Shown here piece by piece: positions 1-7,981 of a stretch of 64,000 nt of DNA. Under the pieces are notes generated by a model. It was not told the origin of the DNA, searched no databases, and saw only the letters and a program-made list of their open reading frames with translations. Position 1 is the stretch's first letter, and every line of letters begins with the position of its first letter. This DNA is from Streptomyces poriferorum (GTDB taxonomy: Bacteria; Actinomycetota; Actinomycetes; Streptomycetales; Streptomycetaceae): contig NZ_JAELVH010000016.1 of NCBI RefSeq assembly GCF_019399235.1, positions 17,949-81,948 on the forward strand, written 5' to 3'. The position numbers and the translations under genes are program-made.

Positions 1-154
1 ACGACAGGCCGGCGTCGAGGCGCTCTTGCACCCACGTCGCGGGAACAGGCTCGGTCGCCTCTCCCAGCACGGACAGCACCTGGGCCTCCAATTCGCCCTG
101 CCCGCGCCGACGCGGGCGCGACCGCCCGGGCCGACCGTCTTCCTCTGCACCCAC
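1..154 (-). CDS. BlaI/MecI/CopY-family transcriptional repressor, 5' part only (cut by window edge)
   Basis: Reading the minus strand from a GTG at 154 gives about 51 codons that stay open to the left edge. After a basic leader they contain GELEAQVLSVLGEA and then VPATWVQERLDAGLS. This matches the first helices of the winged-helix domain of BlaI/MecI-type repressors, which start with a G-E-L-E-x-x-V-L segment. A GAGGGG sequence lies about 7 bases before the GTG. The gene diverges from the terD operon, and a 16-bp palindrome sits between them at 281-296. BlaI repressors bind such dyads as dimers, often next to an M56 peptidase sensor gene, but anything downstream lies outside the window. The family call is fairly firm; the regulated target is inferred. 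Confidence 0.65.
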   Translation of the reverse strand, partial: MGAEEDGRPGRSRPRRRGQGELEAQVLSVLGEATEPVPATWVQERLDAGLS

Positions 155-280
155 GACGCCACCCCTCGCACGACGGCCCGAATCCGCTCTTCAACTGACA
201 AGCGCCGGGGCATAGTACCGAGCCTCGCGGGCAGCTCATGAGATCGACGAAACCTGACGCTCACACTTCCGCAAATGAAC

Positions 281-296
281 TCTACAGTGCTGTAGA
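281..296. promoter_or_regulatory. 16-bp palindrome, candidate BlaI-type operator
   Basis: TCTACAG-TG-CTGTAGA is a perfect dyad containing TACA and TGTA half-sites, the kind recognised by BlaI/MecI-family repressors. It lies 127 bases from the GTG of the BlaI-like gene and 72 bases before the first terD start, so it could act on both. Seen: the palindrome and its position. Inferred: the binding protein. Confidence 0.55.
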
Positions 297-368
297 TTTC
301 AGTTGCTGTCGCTCGGTGCCCGCGCGGTCACGCGCGGGCACACGGATGGACCGAGAAGGAGATGGAAC

Positions 369-944
369 ATGGGCGTGAGCCTCGCCAAGGGCGGAAATGT
401 CTCGCTGAGCAAGGAGGCCCCCGGGCTGACCGCAGTTCTGGTGGGCCTGGGCTGGGATGTCCGCACGACCACCGGTACGGACTACGACCTGGACGCCAGC
501 GCTCTGCTGTGCGACGCGGCGGGCAAGGCGCTGTCAAACGAGAACTTCGTCTTCTACAACAACCTGAAGAGCCCCGACGGTTCGGTCGAGCACACCGGCG
601 ACAACCTCACGGGAGAGGGCGAGGGCGACGACGAGATCGTCAAGGTCGATCTCGCCGCCGTACCGGCCACCGTCGACAAGATCGTGTTCCCGGTCTCCAT
701 TCACGACGCGGAGAGCCGGGGTCAGAGCTTCGGCCAGGTCCGCAACGCCTACATCCGCGTGGTCAACCAGGCCGGCGGAGCCGAGATCGCCCGCTACGAC
801 CTCAGCGAGGACGCCTCCACCGAGACCGCCATGGTCTTCGGCGAGTTGTACCGCAACGGCGCCGAGTGGAAGTTCCGCGCTGTCGGCCAGGGGTACGCCT
901 CCGGGCTCAGCGGCATCGTCGCGGACTTCGGCATCAGTCTCTGA
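369..944 (+). CDS. terD: TerD-family stress/tellurite-resistance protein
   Basis: This 191-residue cytoplasmic protein is almost entirely one TerD domain, the calcium-binding beta-sandwich of the Ter chemical-stress systems. It begins [18 protein letters not shown] and carries the family segments [32 protein letters not shown] (acidic calcium loop) and AYIRVVN. I chose ATG 369 because AAGGAG lies 7 bases upstream and because the domain starts at its first residue; the upstream in-frame ATG adds an unrelated arginine-rich leader. It is the first gene of a terD-terD-terB run with gaps of 46 and 59 bases. Exact biochemical action of TerD is unresolved in the family. Confidence 0.93.
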   Translation: MGVSLAKGGNVSLSKEAPGLTAVLVGLGWDVRTTTGTDYDLDASALLCDAAGKALSNENFVFYNNLKSPDGSVEHTGDNLTGEGEGDDEIVKVDLAAVPATVDKIVFPVSIHDAESRGQSFGQVRNAYIRVVNQAGGAEIARYDLSEDASTETAMVFGELYRNGAEWKFRAVGQGYASGLSGIVADFGISL

Positions 945-990
945 CCGGACTTCGACTCACCCCGTACCGCCCCCTGCCGAGAGTGGAGCC

Positions 991-1572
991 ATGACCGTCA
1001 ACCTGTCCAAAGGCCAGCAGATCAGCCTCACCAAGTCCGGGGGCGGGGAACTGACGGTCGTACGTATGGGACTGGGCTGGAAGTCGGCGCCTCGCCGGGG
1101 GTTCCTGGCCCGCCTGACCGCCCGCGAGATCGACCTCGACGCCTCTGCCCTGCTCTTCGCCGACGGATCTCCCCTGGATGTCGTCTTCTTCCAGCACCTG
1201 ACCAGCGATGACGGTTCGGTCCAGCACACCGGCGACAACCGGGTGGGCGGCGCCGGCCAGGGTGGCGATGACGAGTCGATCGTCGTCGACCTGCAGCGCG
1301 TCCCGGCCCACGTCGACCAGATCGTCTTCACCGTGAACTCGTTCACGGGTCAGACCTTCGAAGAGGTGGACAACGCCTTCTGCCGCCTGGTCGACGAGAC
1401 CACGGGACAGGAACTGGCGCGCTACACACTGACCGGTGGCGGGCGCCACACCGCGCAGATCATGGCCAAGGTCCAGCGGTCCGGTGCGGGCTGGCAGATG
1501 ACAGCCATCGGTGTGCCGAGCGACGGGCGCACCTTCCAGGACCTGATGCCGGCCGTCATGGCGCACCTCTAG
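991..1572 (+). CDS. Second TerD-family protein
   Basis: This is a 193-residue TerD paralogue of the preceding gene. Shared segments are VNLSKGQQISLTK at the start, [29 protein letters not shown] and VDNAFCRLVD. It differs by a basic insert, PRRGFLARLTAREI (about residues 33-46), where the first protein has a short acidic-polar loop. GGAGCC lies directly before the ATG. Tandem terD copies are usual in streptomycetes. The calcium-loop acidic residues are kept, so it is probably functional. Confidence 0.92.
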   Translation: MTVNLSKGQQISLTKSGGGELTVVRMGLGWKSAPRRGFLARLTAREIDLDASALLFADGSPLDVVFFQHLTSDDGSVQHTGDNRVGGAGQGGDDESIVVDLQRVPAHVDQIVFTVNSFTGQTFEEVDNAFCRLVDETTGQELARYTLTGGGRHTAQIMAKVQRSGAGWQMTAIGVPSDGRTFQDLMPAVMAHL

Positions 1573-1631
1573 ACCTTCTTCCTTCACATCTCGCACAGCA
1601 CTCACACTCCGACCGATCCTGGAGCATTCGC

Positions 1632-2087
1632 ATGGCACTGTGGGACCGCATCAAGGAATCGGCGTCGACGATGCAGACGCAGCTCAACGCCAAGAAGAAC
1701 GACCTCAAGAGCGGTGGCTTCCGCGACGCCAGCATGGCCATGTGCGCCTTGGTCGCCGCCGCCGACGGTTCCATCGATCCCGCCGAACGGCAACGGGTCG
1801 CGTCACTGATCGCGGGGAACGACGTACTGCAGAACTTCCCCGCTGAAGATCTGCAGCGCCGGTTCAACGACAACTGCCAGCAGCTGACGTCCGACTTCGA
1901 ATTCGGCAAGGTCGGCATGCTGCAGACCATCGGCAAGGTCGCCAAAAAGCCCACCGAGGCCCGCGCGGTCATCCAGATCGGCATCGTCATCGGCGGCGCC
2001 GACGGCAACTTCGACAACACCGAGCGCGCGGTGGTCCGCGAAGCCTGCTTCGCGGTCGGCATCTCGCCGAACGAATTCGACCTGTAG
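1632..2087 (+). CDS. terB: TerB-family tellurite-resistance protein
   Basis: The 151-residue protein is all helical and matches TerB: MALWDRIKESA at the start, AALVAAADGSIDPAERQRV (a metal-binding D-G-x-I-x-x-x-E loop) and a second similar loop, IGGADGNFDNTERAVV. The two acidic loops are the signature of the family. A GGAG lies 10 bases before the ATG. It closes the terD-terD-terB operon and is followed by a hairpin at 2100-2133. TerB is thought to link TerD and TerC proteins in membrane-associated stress complexes; no terC is in the window. Confidence 0.92.
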   Translation: MALWDRIKESASTMQTQLNAKKNDLKSGGFRDASMAMCALVAAADGSIDPAERQRVASLIAGNDVLQNFPAEDLQRRFNDNCQQLTSDFEFGKVGMLQTIGKVAKKPTEARAVIQIGIVIGGADGNFDNTERAVVREACFAVGISPNEFDL

Positions 2088-2099
2088 GTTCGCAGAGGC

Positions 2100-2133
2100 G
2101 CGGTGCGTGCCGTACACACGCGGTACGCACCGC
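2100..2133 (+). terminator. Hairpin after terB
   Basis: GCGGTGCGTGCCG (2100-2112) pairs with CGGTACGCACCGC (2121-2133) with one mismatch and an 8-base loop. It sits 13 bases after the terB stop. There is no T-run, as usual for streptomycete terminators. Confidence 0.6.
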
Positions 2134-2170
2134 GCCAACGGCGCGCCGCATAGGGAAGCCGGGGGATGGC

Positions 2171-2926
2171 GTGAGCAGGACATACAGACTTCAGGACGAA
2201 GACAGACCCGACTACGCACTGGTGCTGGACGACGCCATACGGGCCGCCGAGATTCGCGGGCTGCTGGAGCATTCACTCATCAACCCGGGCCAGCTACGCG
2301 TCCGCGGGCTCGGTGCCAGACCACGGATCGCGGCCGCTGCCGATGCCGAGTACCGAACCTATCTGTCCTTGCGGCAGCGGACGCGTGACGCCGCACCGGC
2401 AGATCAGGTCGGCCCCTTGTCCGGTGCCGGAGATCAGGAAGTACACGGGGTAGGTCTACTGCCCGCTCTGGCGGTCCTCACTCCGGTCCTCGCTGCCGTC
2501 GCCACCGTCGCGTTCCTGCCAATCGGATATGGGCTGGCTCTCGCAGGTGGCCGGACACCCATGGCCAACGCGCTGATCACAGCTGGGTGGACCAGCTTCG
2601 GCATCGGCGTGCTGTCCGCTGCGGTCGGTCTCTTCTCTCTGTACCGCACTGCTGTAGAACACAGGGCCTCGGCGGCAGGGCGCGGAAGCGGCCCGTCACC
2701 CGAGGTGAATCGGGCACGGGAGGCGTGGTTGACGAGTCTTCGCGACAAGGCCATTCTCCCCTTTCTCCGCAATCAGCTCCACAGCCCTGACGCGCCCGCC
2801 ACAGGTATCAGCCGCGGATCCGACTCTGGCCGCGGCACTGCGGACTTCCCCAGCCCAGGCTTCGGAAGCCCCGACTATTCGGGCCCTGGCCTCGGCAGCG
2901 CGCATGCGCCTTTCGAGGGCCGCTGA
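2171..2926 (+). CDS. Hypothetical two-helix membrane protein
   Basis: I do not recognise a named family. The 251-residue product starts at GTG 2171 with an acidic, helical cytoplasmic-looking region (1-95), two hydrophobic segments (about 97-125 and 134-158), a basic helical part (about 175-205) and a low-complexity Gly/Ser/Pro tail with repeats of the type SPGFGSPDYSGPGLGS. The tail resembles disordered ends of streptomycete membrane proteins. It follows terB by 83 bases with a probable terminator between, so co-transcription is doubtful. Coding bias is normal, which supports a real gene. Confidence 0.7.
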   Translation: MSRTYRLQDEDRPDYALVLDDAIRAAEIRGLLEHSLINPGQLRVRGLGARPRIAAAADAEYRTYLSLRQRTRDAAPADQVGPLSGAGDQEVHGVGLLPALAVLTPVLAAVATVAFLPIGYGLALAGGRTPMANALITAGWTSFGIGVLSAAVGLFSLYRTAVEHRASAAGRGSGPSPEVNRAREAWLTSLRDKAILPFLRNQLHSPDAPATGISRGSDSGRGTADFPSPGFGSPDYSGPGLGSAHAPFEGR

Positions 2927-3370
2927 GTGTCAGTTCCTCGTCCGAAGCGCCCATGGGGTTAACGAATTCCGTCACCGACTCCTCGGTCGGCTGGCATCGA
3001 TGCACGCACAGCCACGCCCGGAGCTTGCGCGCTAACAGAAAGAACCGTAGAGGCCACCAGTGACAACCGGACTCGGCACAGCGGACGACCAGACGGGCCC
3101 CGATGACCACAGAGAAGAGAAACAGCAGGCAGGAACCCAGAGAAATCCAGATTCGGGATCGTTTCCGATCCTCGCCTCCCGCAGTCACTTACGAACATAA
3201 TTTCGAGCGAGTCAAAGGCTTTGCCCAATCCACCCACTTCGATGCCCAGCGTCACGGCTTGCGGATGAGCCGGCATCGGTCGCTCCTTCGAGCGAATGCA
3301 GCCCGAACAGCCCACCCCATTCCGCTGCCGCTGGCAGCATCCGGCCCGTCAGTGAAAGCCAGGATCAAAG
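2927..3370. other. Gene-poor gap
   Basis: Only short overlapping frames on both strands occur here, with poor codon bias and no recognisable domain. GC content drops relative to the flanks (for example around 3100-3200). I see no clear promoter, repeat or RNA gene. Confidence 0.5.
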
Positions 3371-4786
3371 GTGGTCCCCTTGAAACGGCCGGTCAATGAG
3401 GGGCAGCTCTCGGTGCTGCAGTGGGTGGGAGCGGGATGTCCTGAGGACGTGTGGGAGACAAGCTCCTACAAGACCACCTGTCAGGCATTACAGAACCGGG
3501 GCCTGGTCACGGTCTCCCGGAAAGGCGGGCAGTGGAGCGTCGTCCTGACGAGTGCAGGCCAGCACTACCTCTCCCACGGCGCGTACCCTCCCCCGGGATC
3601 GCACCCGCGCATGACCAAAGCCACCGCTCCGCAACGCCCGTCACCCCGGACACATGACGCCCCGGCCGTCGAGCGAAAGCCAAGCCCTCCCCAGCAGAAT
3701 CGCCTGACATTCACGGAACAACTGCTGCAGGAACTCGCGGACGCCGGTGGCCGGATCGTCAAGACCACCACCGGCCGGGACTCTGCGAACTGGCCGTCCC
3801 GGATCGCGGCCGCTCGCAGATCGACAAAGCTCCCGAAGACAAAGGAGCTGCACGGAGGCTGGTGCCGTGACGGATACGAGATCAAGCTCGTCGACACCCC
3901 TGCCTGGCGCTTTGCCGTCCTCGCCCCTGTCTCTGTCCCCTCCCGGCTCACTCGGCCGCACAGCGTGGTCCGGGCCATGCAAAACGAACCCCGATCGCTG
4001 GGCCTGACCAAGCCCGTCCATGCACGTGCCCTACGACTCATCCAGGCGCTCATCACCGCCACCGAGTCCGACGGACACGCCTGCTCGGTGGGAAGGCCGG
4101 GCTCTGCACCCCCGTCTCACCACCGCCGCAGTGCCTCTGCCCACTTCACCATCACCGCGCAAAGGCTCACGTTGGGGTTCGTCGTCCAGCAGGAACAGGA
4201 CCGGACCGAGCATGTCGCGACCGAGAAGGAACTCGCCGAAGCCCGGAAGCACTCCTGGATCAGAATCCCCCGCTTCGACTACACCCCGTCCGAACGCCTC
4301 CGCTTGGTCCTGAGCGGCGGCCGGCCGCACCGGGCGAGCGAATGGGCCGACACCCCCGGCCGCCCCCTCGACGAGCAACTTGCCGAGATCGCCCAAGAAG
4401 TCACACTCCGCGGCGACGCCGCCGAACGCCAACGCCAGGAGGAACTCGAGGCAGCACGCCAAAAGCGCCTCCGCTGGCAAGCCGCCATGGAGAAGGCCCG
4501 CGTCCAGTACGCCGAGACGTACCGCGTCAGGCACTTCGAGGCGCAGGAGGCGGCATGGCGCCACGCGACCCGACTGGCCGAGTACGTGACCGCTATGCGC
4601 ACGCGAGTCGAGACCATGCGTCCAGGCGAAACCAGAACCGAAGCCGAGGCATGGATCATCTGGGCAGAAGCCACCACAGAACGCATCGACCCGCTGAACG
4701 CGCCACTCCGGATGCCCACCATCCCCGAACCACAAGCCAACGACTTGAAGCCGTTCCTCGGGGAATGGAACCCCTACGGCCCCTGA
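3371..4786 (+). CDS. Hypothetical protein with winged-helix-like N-terminus and charged helical C-terminus; contains a TTA codon
   Basis: The 471-residue product starts at GTG 3371. Residues about 8-68 look like a winged helix: a helix around GQLSVLQWV, then a possible recognition helix YKTTCQALQNRGLV and a strand pair ending LTSAGQHYL. The middle (about 100-320) has no motif I know. Residues about 325-430 are rich in Glu, Arg and Ala and should form a long helix or coiled coil. Codon 40 is TTA (3488-3490), a codon that in Streptomyces depends on the bldA tRNA, so expression may be developmentally delayed. GC is lower than neighbours, which hints at transfer. Function is unknown. Confidence 0.65.
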   Translation: MVPLKRPVNEGQLSVLQWVGAGCPEDVWETSSYKTTCQALQNRGLVTVSRKGGQWSVVLTSAGQHYLSHGAYPPPGSHPRMTKATAPQRPSPRTHDAPAVERKPSPPQQNRLTFTEQLLQELADAGGRIVKTTTGRDSANWPSRIAAARRSTKLPKTKELHGGWCRDGYEIKLVDTPAWRFAVLAPVSVPSRLTRPHSVVRAMQNEPRSLGLTKPVHARALRLIQALITATESDGHACSVGRPGSAPPSHHRRSASAHFTITAQRLTLGFVVQQEQDRTEHVATEKELAEARKHSWIRIPRFDYTPSERLRLVLSGGRPHRASEWADTPGRPLDEQLAEIAQEVTLRGDAAERQRQEELEAARQKRLRWQAAMEKARVQYAETYRVRHFEAQEAAWRHATRLAEYVTAMRTRVETMRPGETRTEAEAWIIWAEATTERIDPLNAPLRMPTIPEPQANDLKPFLGEWNPYGP

Positions 4787-4857
4787 AACGAAACCCTCGT
4801 GGTGCCGGCCCCCAGCACAGTCGAACTCACCGCGAAGCCCAACCAGAGCACTCCAGT

Positions 4858-4890
4858 GGGGCCTCGCCTCATGGTTTCAGGAGAGGCCCC
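4858..4890 (+). terminator. Possible terminator hairpin
   Basis: GGGGCCTC (4858-4865) and GAGGCCCC (4883-4890) form a perfect 8-bp stem with a 17-base loop, 72 bases after the stop of the preceding gene. A hairpin also lies beside the related repeat at 19 kb. Confidence 0.4.
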
Positions 4891-4946
4891 GCCTGGCCCA
4901 TCGGCAAGTCCTTCGCCCTATCACCGATGCCGTCACACACGTCCTG

Positions 4947-5075
4947 TCACGCGCCTGTCACCAACACCGTCGACGCACCTGGAGCACCAAGTCCAAACCC
5001 GCGTGAACAGCGTCGAATTGGACCACGTGGACGTCAGAAGACGGTTCTGCCTACGTATGCCATGTGGTACCGAGG
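4947..5075. repeat. Diverged 129-bp repeat, copy A
   Basis: This stretch lines up without gaps with 19449-19577. By my count 71 of 129 positions match, concentrated at the two ends: TCACCAACANCGNCGACGC near the left end and TGCCATG...ACCGAGG at the right end. The right end overlaps the PcaD-like gene start read on the minus strand. It may be an attachment-site region of a lost integrative element, because an integrase tail ends 111 bases to the right. Confidence 0.4.
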
Positions 5076-5155
5076 CTTGGTCCGAGCACCAGCACGGGTG
5101 CGTCCTCTGGCCCATCTACCTGGTACTTCAACGTTTTGTTGTCTGTCTGGCTCAC
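5051..5155 (-). pseudogene. Amino-terminal scrap of a PcaD-like (3-oxoadipate enol-lactonase) alpha/beta hydrolase
   Basis: From GTG 5155 the minus strand reads MSQTDNKTLKYQ, then DGPEDAPVLVLGPSLGTTWH, and stops after 34 codons. This is the usual start of 3-oxoadipate enol-lactonases (strand, then the oxyanion-loop segment LGPSLGTTW), but the catalytic Ser-Asp-His body is absent. GGGAG lies about 9 bases before the GTG. It begins 30 bases after the integrase remnant's stop, as if a target gene had been split by site-specific integration and the rest lost. The fragment assignment is by motif only. Confidence 0.5.
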
Positions 5156-5185
5156 AGTCCTACGCTCCCACGTCTCACAGCCGTC

Positions 5186-5350
5186 TCACACACCCCCCTC
5201 CTGAGCACTGTGAAGACCGCCCCACGTCGTAGCGGCTCCACGAAGATCCTCTACGTCCGGCTTCACGTACCAACGCTTGGTGGTCTTGACGTTGGTGTGC
5301 CCCGCCCATCGTGCCAGCAAGTGATCCGGCACCCCATGAGCCTCTTCCGA
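5186..5350 (-). pseudogene. Carboxy-terminal remnant of a tyrosine integrase
   Basis: The minus strand shows GVPDHLLARWAGHTNVKTT, then KRWYVKPDVEDLR, ending in a TGA at 5186. This is the end of a phage/ICE-type tyrosine recombinase: the W-A-G-H box and the catalytic tyrosine in RWYV are kept. The frame to the right (to about 5491) no longer resembles an integrase, and the catalytic Arg and Lys boxes are missing, so only about 54 residues remain. The remnant points to a decayed integrative element. Confidence 0.75.
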
Positions 5351-5525
5351 CCTCATGCTGACGCGCGGTGAAGGACGAGGACGGCCTTCACGATGTCGGT
5401 GATGCGGTTGGTGCTGCAGCGGAGTGGAGTGACCCCCGAAATTCTGACACCTGGACGCTGGATGTTTCGTCATCCAGGGGCAGTGATCCAAGGTGGCAAA
5501 GCGGAAGAACTACCCCGAAGAATGG

Positions 5526-5670
5526 TCAGGCTGCGAGTGCGGTCTCATACTCGCAGCCTGGCTGAGGTAGCCGAGGCTGCTGTGCAGTCGGTGCAAGTTG
5601 TACCAGCCTGCGATGAAATCGAAGATCGCGGTGTCGGCGGCGGCCCGGCTGGGCCAGGCGGAGGTCAGGG
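5526..5670 (-). pseudogene. Tail of an IS3-family transposase (OrfB), frameshifted
   Basis: On the minus strand, SAWPSRAAADTAIFDFIAG is followed by WYNLHRLHSSLGYLSQA. This is the typical end of the IS3 OrfB rve integrase domain (family pattern W-Y-N-x-x-R-L-H-S-x-L-G-Y). The expected ending E-Y-E-T-A-L-A-A then appears in another frame and stops at 5526-5528, so there is a 1-base deletion or 2-base insertion near the end. Upstream sequence is not transposase. This is a dead fragment. Confidence 0.75.
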
Positions 5671-5739
5671 CCCCGGGGAGAGTCCTGTTCGCCCGGCTTG
5701 ATCACGCGTCGGTGTGGCCCGGTCAGGTCAGGTTCAGGA

Positions 5740-6462
5740 TCAGAGTTCAGCTGGTGGCAGGCCGAGGTGGTCGTGCAGTGCCCGGCGGCCGGCGGGTGTC
5801 ACGAGGAGGGCGCGGGTGGTGCCGATGCGCGTCATCCACCCGGTGGCGAGTGCGTGGGCGGACAGGGCGGCGCCCACAGCGCCGGCCAGGTGGGGACGGC
5901 GCTCGGTCCAGTCGAGGCAGGCGCGCACCGGTGGCCGGCGTGAGCCGGCGGGTACCGTGATGCCGACCTCGGCAAGCCAGAGGGCGCCCTTGCCGGTCAG
6001 GCCCGGCTCAGGTCCCCACTCCAGGAGTTGGCGTTCGACCATCGCGTCGGTGATGGCCAGAGCGGTGGTTCCGGCCAAATGGTCGTAGCACAGCCGGGCG
6101 CGGGCCAGTGCCTGCTGCCGGCCGGAGGCCGACAGCGAGCGTGGCCGGGGGCTGTGCTTCGGGGCCAGCGCGGCAAGGCTCTCGATCAGTTCGACCACTC
6201 TGCGGTCGGCCACCCGTACGTAGCGGTGGCGTCCGTGCCGCTCCTCGACGAGGAGCCCGCCGTTTACGAGCAGGTTCAGGTGCGAGGTCGCGGTGGACGG
6301 CGCGACTCCGGCATAGCGCGCGAGCTCGTTCGCCGTCCAGGCCCTGCCGTCGAGCAGTGCGAGGCAGAAGGCGGCCCGGGTGCCGTCGGCCACCAGTCTG
6401 GCCACGCCCGCCAGGTCCACACCCACATCCTGGTCTGCGCGCTGAATGTCCACGGTGCCCAT
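5740..6462 (-). CDS. ArsR-family winged-helix transcriptional regulator
   Basis: The 240-residue protein has an N-terminal ArsR-type winged helix: LVADGTRAAFCLALLDGRAW, then TANELARYAGVAPSTATSHL (helix-turn-helix, about residues 43-62) and a wing with RHGRHRYVRVAD. No metal-binding ELCV-x-C-like motif is visible, so metal sensing is unlikely. The C-terminal half (about 110-240) is a helical region seen in longer ArsR members. It diverges from a GNAT acetyltransferase across a 109-base gap holding the dyad at 6477-6494, and probably controls both. Confidence 0.88.
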   Translation of the reverse strand: MGTVDIQRADQDVGVDLAGVARLVADGTRAAFCLALLDGRAWTANELARYAGVAPSTATSHLNLLVNGGLLVEERHGRHRYVRVADRRVVELIESLAALAPKHSPRPRSLSASGRQQALARARLCYDHLAGTTALAITDAMVERQLLEWGPEPGLTGKGALWLAEVGITVPAGSRRPPVRACLDWTERRPHLAGAVGAALSAHALATGWMTRIGTTRALLVTPAGRRALHDHLGLPPAEL

Positions 6463-6476
6463 TGTCGCCGACGTCC

Positions 6477-6494
6477 CTTCGACGTCCGTCGAAG
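6477..6494. promoter_or_regulatory. Inverted repeat between arsR-type gene and GNAT gene
   Basis: CTTCGAC-GTCC-GTCGAAG is a perfect 7-bp inverted repeat, 15 bases from the regulator's ATG and in the divergent promoter space. It is a plausible operator for the ArsR-type protein. Confidence 0.5.
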
Positions 6495-6571
6495 CGTCCG
6501 GGTCCTAGCGTCGGCCCGTGCGCCGGGCTCACCGGCCCCACACCCGCATCCGCTCACGTACTGGAGCAACC

Positions 6572-7072
6572 ATGCCTGCGTCCGACACTGCCGTCACCGC
6601 CTCCCACCAGCCCGCCCCCCAGCCGGACTGCATGCTCACCGACACCCCCAACCCGGAGGACGCCGCGACAATCTCCGACGCGCTGGACCGCTTCAACATC
6701 GAACACACGGGAATCGCCGACCGCAGACCTCTGGCTGTCCTGGTCCGTGATCCCGATACCCACCAGGTGGTCGGCGGACTGACCGGGCGTACCTCGCTCG
6801 GGCTGTTCTTCCTCGACCTCTTCTACCTGCCGACCCGGCTGCGTGGTAGCGGGCTGGGAACAGAGATCCTCCGGCAGGCCGAGGACGAGGCTCGTGCCCG
6901 TGGCTGCCGCACGGCCGTGCTCTACACCATCACCTTCCAGGCCCCCGGCTTCTACCAGAAACAGGGGTGGAAGCGGCTGGGAGAGGTGCCCTGCGATCCG
7001 CCGGGCACCAGCCGCGTCTTCATGACCAAAGAACTCACCGCATCGACCGGTGAACCAGTCCAGTCCCGGTAA
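6572..7072 (+). CDS. GNAT-family N-acetyltransferase
   Basis: The 166-residue enzyme has the Gcn5 fold: strand VVGGLTGRTSLGLFFLDLFY, then the acetyl-CoA loop LRGSGLGTEIL (R/Q-x-x-G-x-G/A), helix RQAEDEARARGC, and FQAPGFYQKQGW, where Tyr is the usual general acid. The start at ATG 6572 has CTGGAG 7-12 bases before it. Substrate is unknown. It is transcribed away from the ArsR-type gene. Scrambled DNA begins right after its stop. Confidence 0.85.
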   Translation: MPASDTAVTASHQPAPQPDCMLTDTPNPEDAATISDALDRFNIEHTGIADRRPLAVLVRDPDTHQVVGGLTGRTSLGLFFLDLFYLPTRLRGSGLGTEILRQAEDEARARGCRTAVLYTITFQAPGFYQKQGWKRLGEVPCDPPGTSRVFMTKELTASTGEPVQSR

Positions 7073-7091
7073 GGCCGCCGTGCTCGTTGCA

Positions 7092-7345
7092 CCATCATCT
7101 GATCCGTCCGCTATGCATCTGCCACAGGCCGCGTCCGGGGCGTCACGGCCCGAGGCGGTGATGCCGTCCGGTCTGCTCGCCGCACTGTCCCTGGTGCCCG
7201 ATCCGAGGAATCCGCGCGGCGTGCGGTTCCGGCCGGCAACGCTGCTCGCGGTCGGCGTGTGTGCACTCACCAGCGCCGGACACAACTCCCTGACCGCCAT
7301 TGCCGAGTGGGTACGCCGCTGCGACCACATGTTGGCGGGCGGCAC
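7092..7345 (+). pseudogene. Amino-terminal fragment of an ISAs1-like transposase
   Basis: The segment SGLLAALSLVPDPRNPRGVR, then FRPATLLAVGVCALTSAG and SLTAIAEWVRRC, matches the N-terminal domain of ISAs1 / H-repeat-associated transposases (pattern L-x-x-V-P-D-P-R-x-x-x-G-V-R). The DDE catalytic domain is missing and the reading breaks at about 7345 into unrelated sequence. Confidence 0.6.
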
Positions 7346-7366
7346 ACTACCCGTCCCGGCCGCGCC

Positions 7367-7462
7367 CGGCTGCAGACCGGGGCCGGCGCGGTGCTGAACG
7401 AACTGCGACCCGAAGCGGGCACCTCACTCATCGTCTTCGGCGTCGGCGCCGTCGGCTCGACC
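7367..7462 (+). pseudogene. Scrap of a zinc-type alcohol dehydrogenase
   Basis: In the second frame, QTGAGAVLNELRPEAGTSLI is followed by VFGVGAVGST. This matches the entry to the NAD-binding fold of medium-chain alcohol dehydrogenases (G-x-G-A-V-L-N-x-L-R-P, then the G-x-G-x-x-G loop). It is joined directly to the transposase fragment and followed by unassigned sequence, so it is a captured piece, not a gene. Confidence 0.5.
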
Positions 7463-7932
7463 GTCCAGGACCGTGAGGCCGCCGCGGGCCTGGTGACGGG
7501 CGACGATCCCGTGCTGTACGTGGCCGGGGCGAACGGTGCGGTGCTCTCCCAGAAGCTGGGCACGATCTTCACCGCCCTCGCCGACGAGCACGGCCGGACG
7601 CTGACCGTCGAGGAGGTCACCACTTCGGGGAACGGGAACCGGACCTCGTCGGGACGGTGTACCTCGCCGGCCGCGGTCCGGTCCCGGTCCGTCACGCGGC
7701 TGTGGTCGTCATCGACGGTCACGGGCGCCAGCTCGTGCGGGCCGCGACCGACGAGCATGGTCACTACGCGGTGACCGGTCTGCCCGAGGGACACCTGAAC
7801 GTCGTCGCGACGGCAGCCGGGCAGGCCCCTTCGGTCCAGCGGAAACACCTGCGGCCCGGGACAGTGGTCCGGGCCGACTTCGCCCTGCTCACACCTCCGG
7901 AACTCTCCGCCCCCTCCAGCCCCCGCACGTAG
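7463..7932 (+). pseudogene. Gene pieces: unassigned segment plus carboxypeptidase-regulatory-like domain
   Basis: The first part (to about 7625) reads GLVTGDDPVLYVAGANGAVL and more, with coding-like bias but no family I recognise. From about 7627, in another frame, there is a complete carboxypeptidase-regulatory-like beta domain: VVVIDGHGRQLVRAATDEHG, then HYAVTGLPEGHLNVVATAAG, ending in a natural-looking stop at 7932. Such domains end many streptomycete transporters and secreted proteins. No start codon with a ribosome site is evident. I read the block as the 3' end of a lost gene. Confidence 0.4.
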
Positions 7933-7981
7933 CGCACACCTTCCGAGGACCGTCGCGCCAGTGGCTCGCCGCCGGCGGGCG

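Noticed and set aside
4799..5371. A 190-codon plus-strand frame after the TTA gene
   Set aside because: It overlaps the integrase tail and PcaD-like start on the other strand and has no coding bias.
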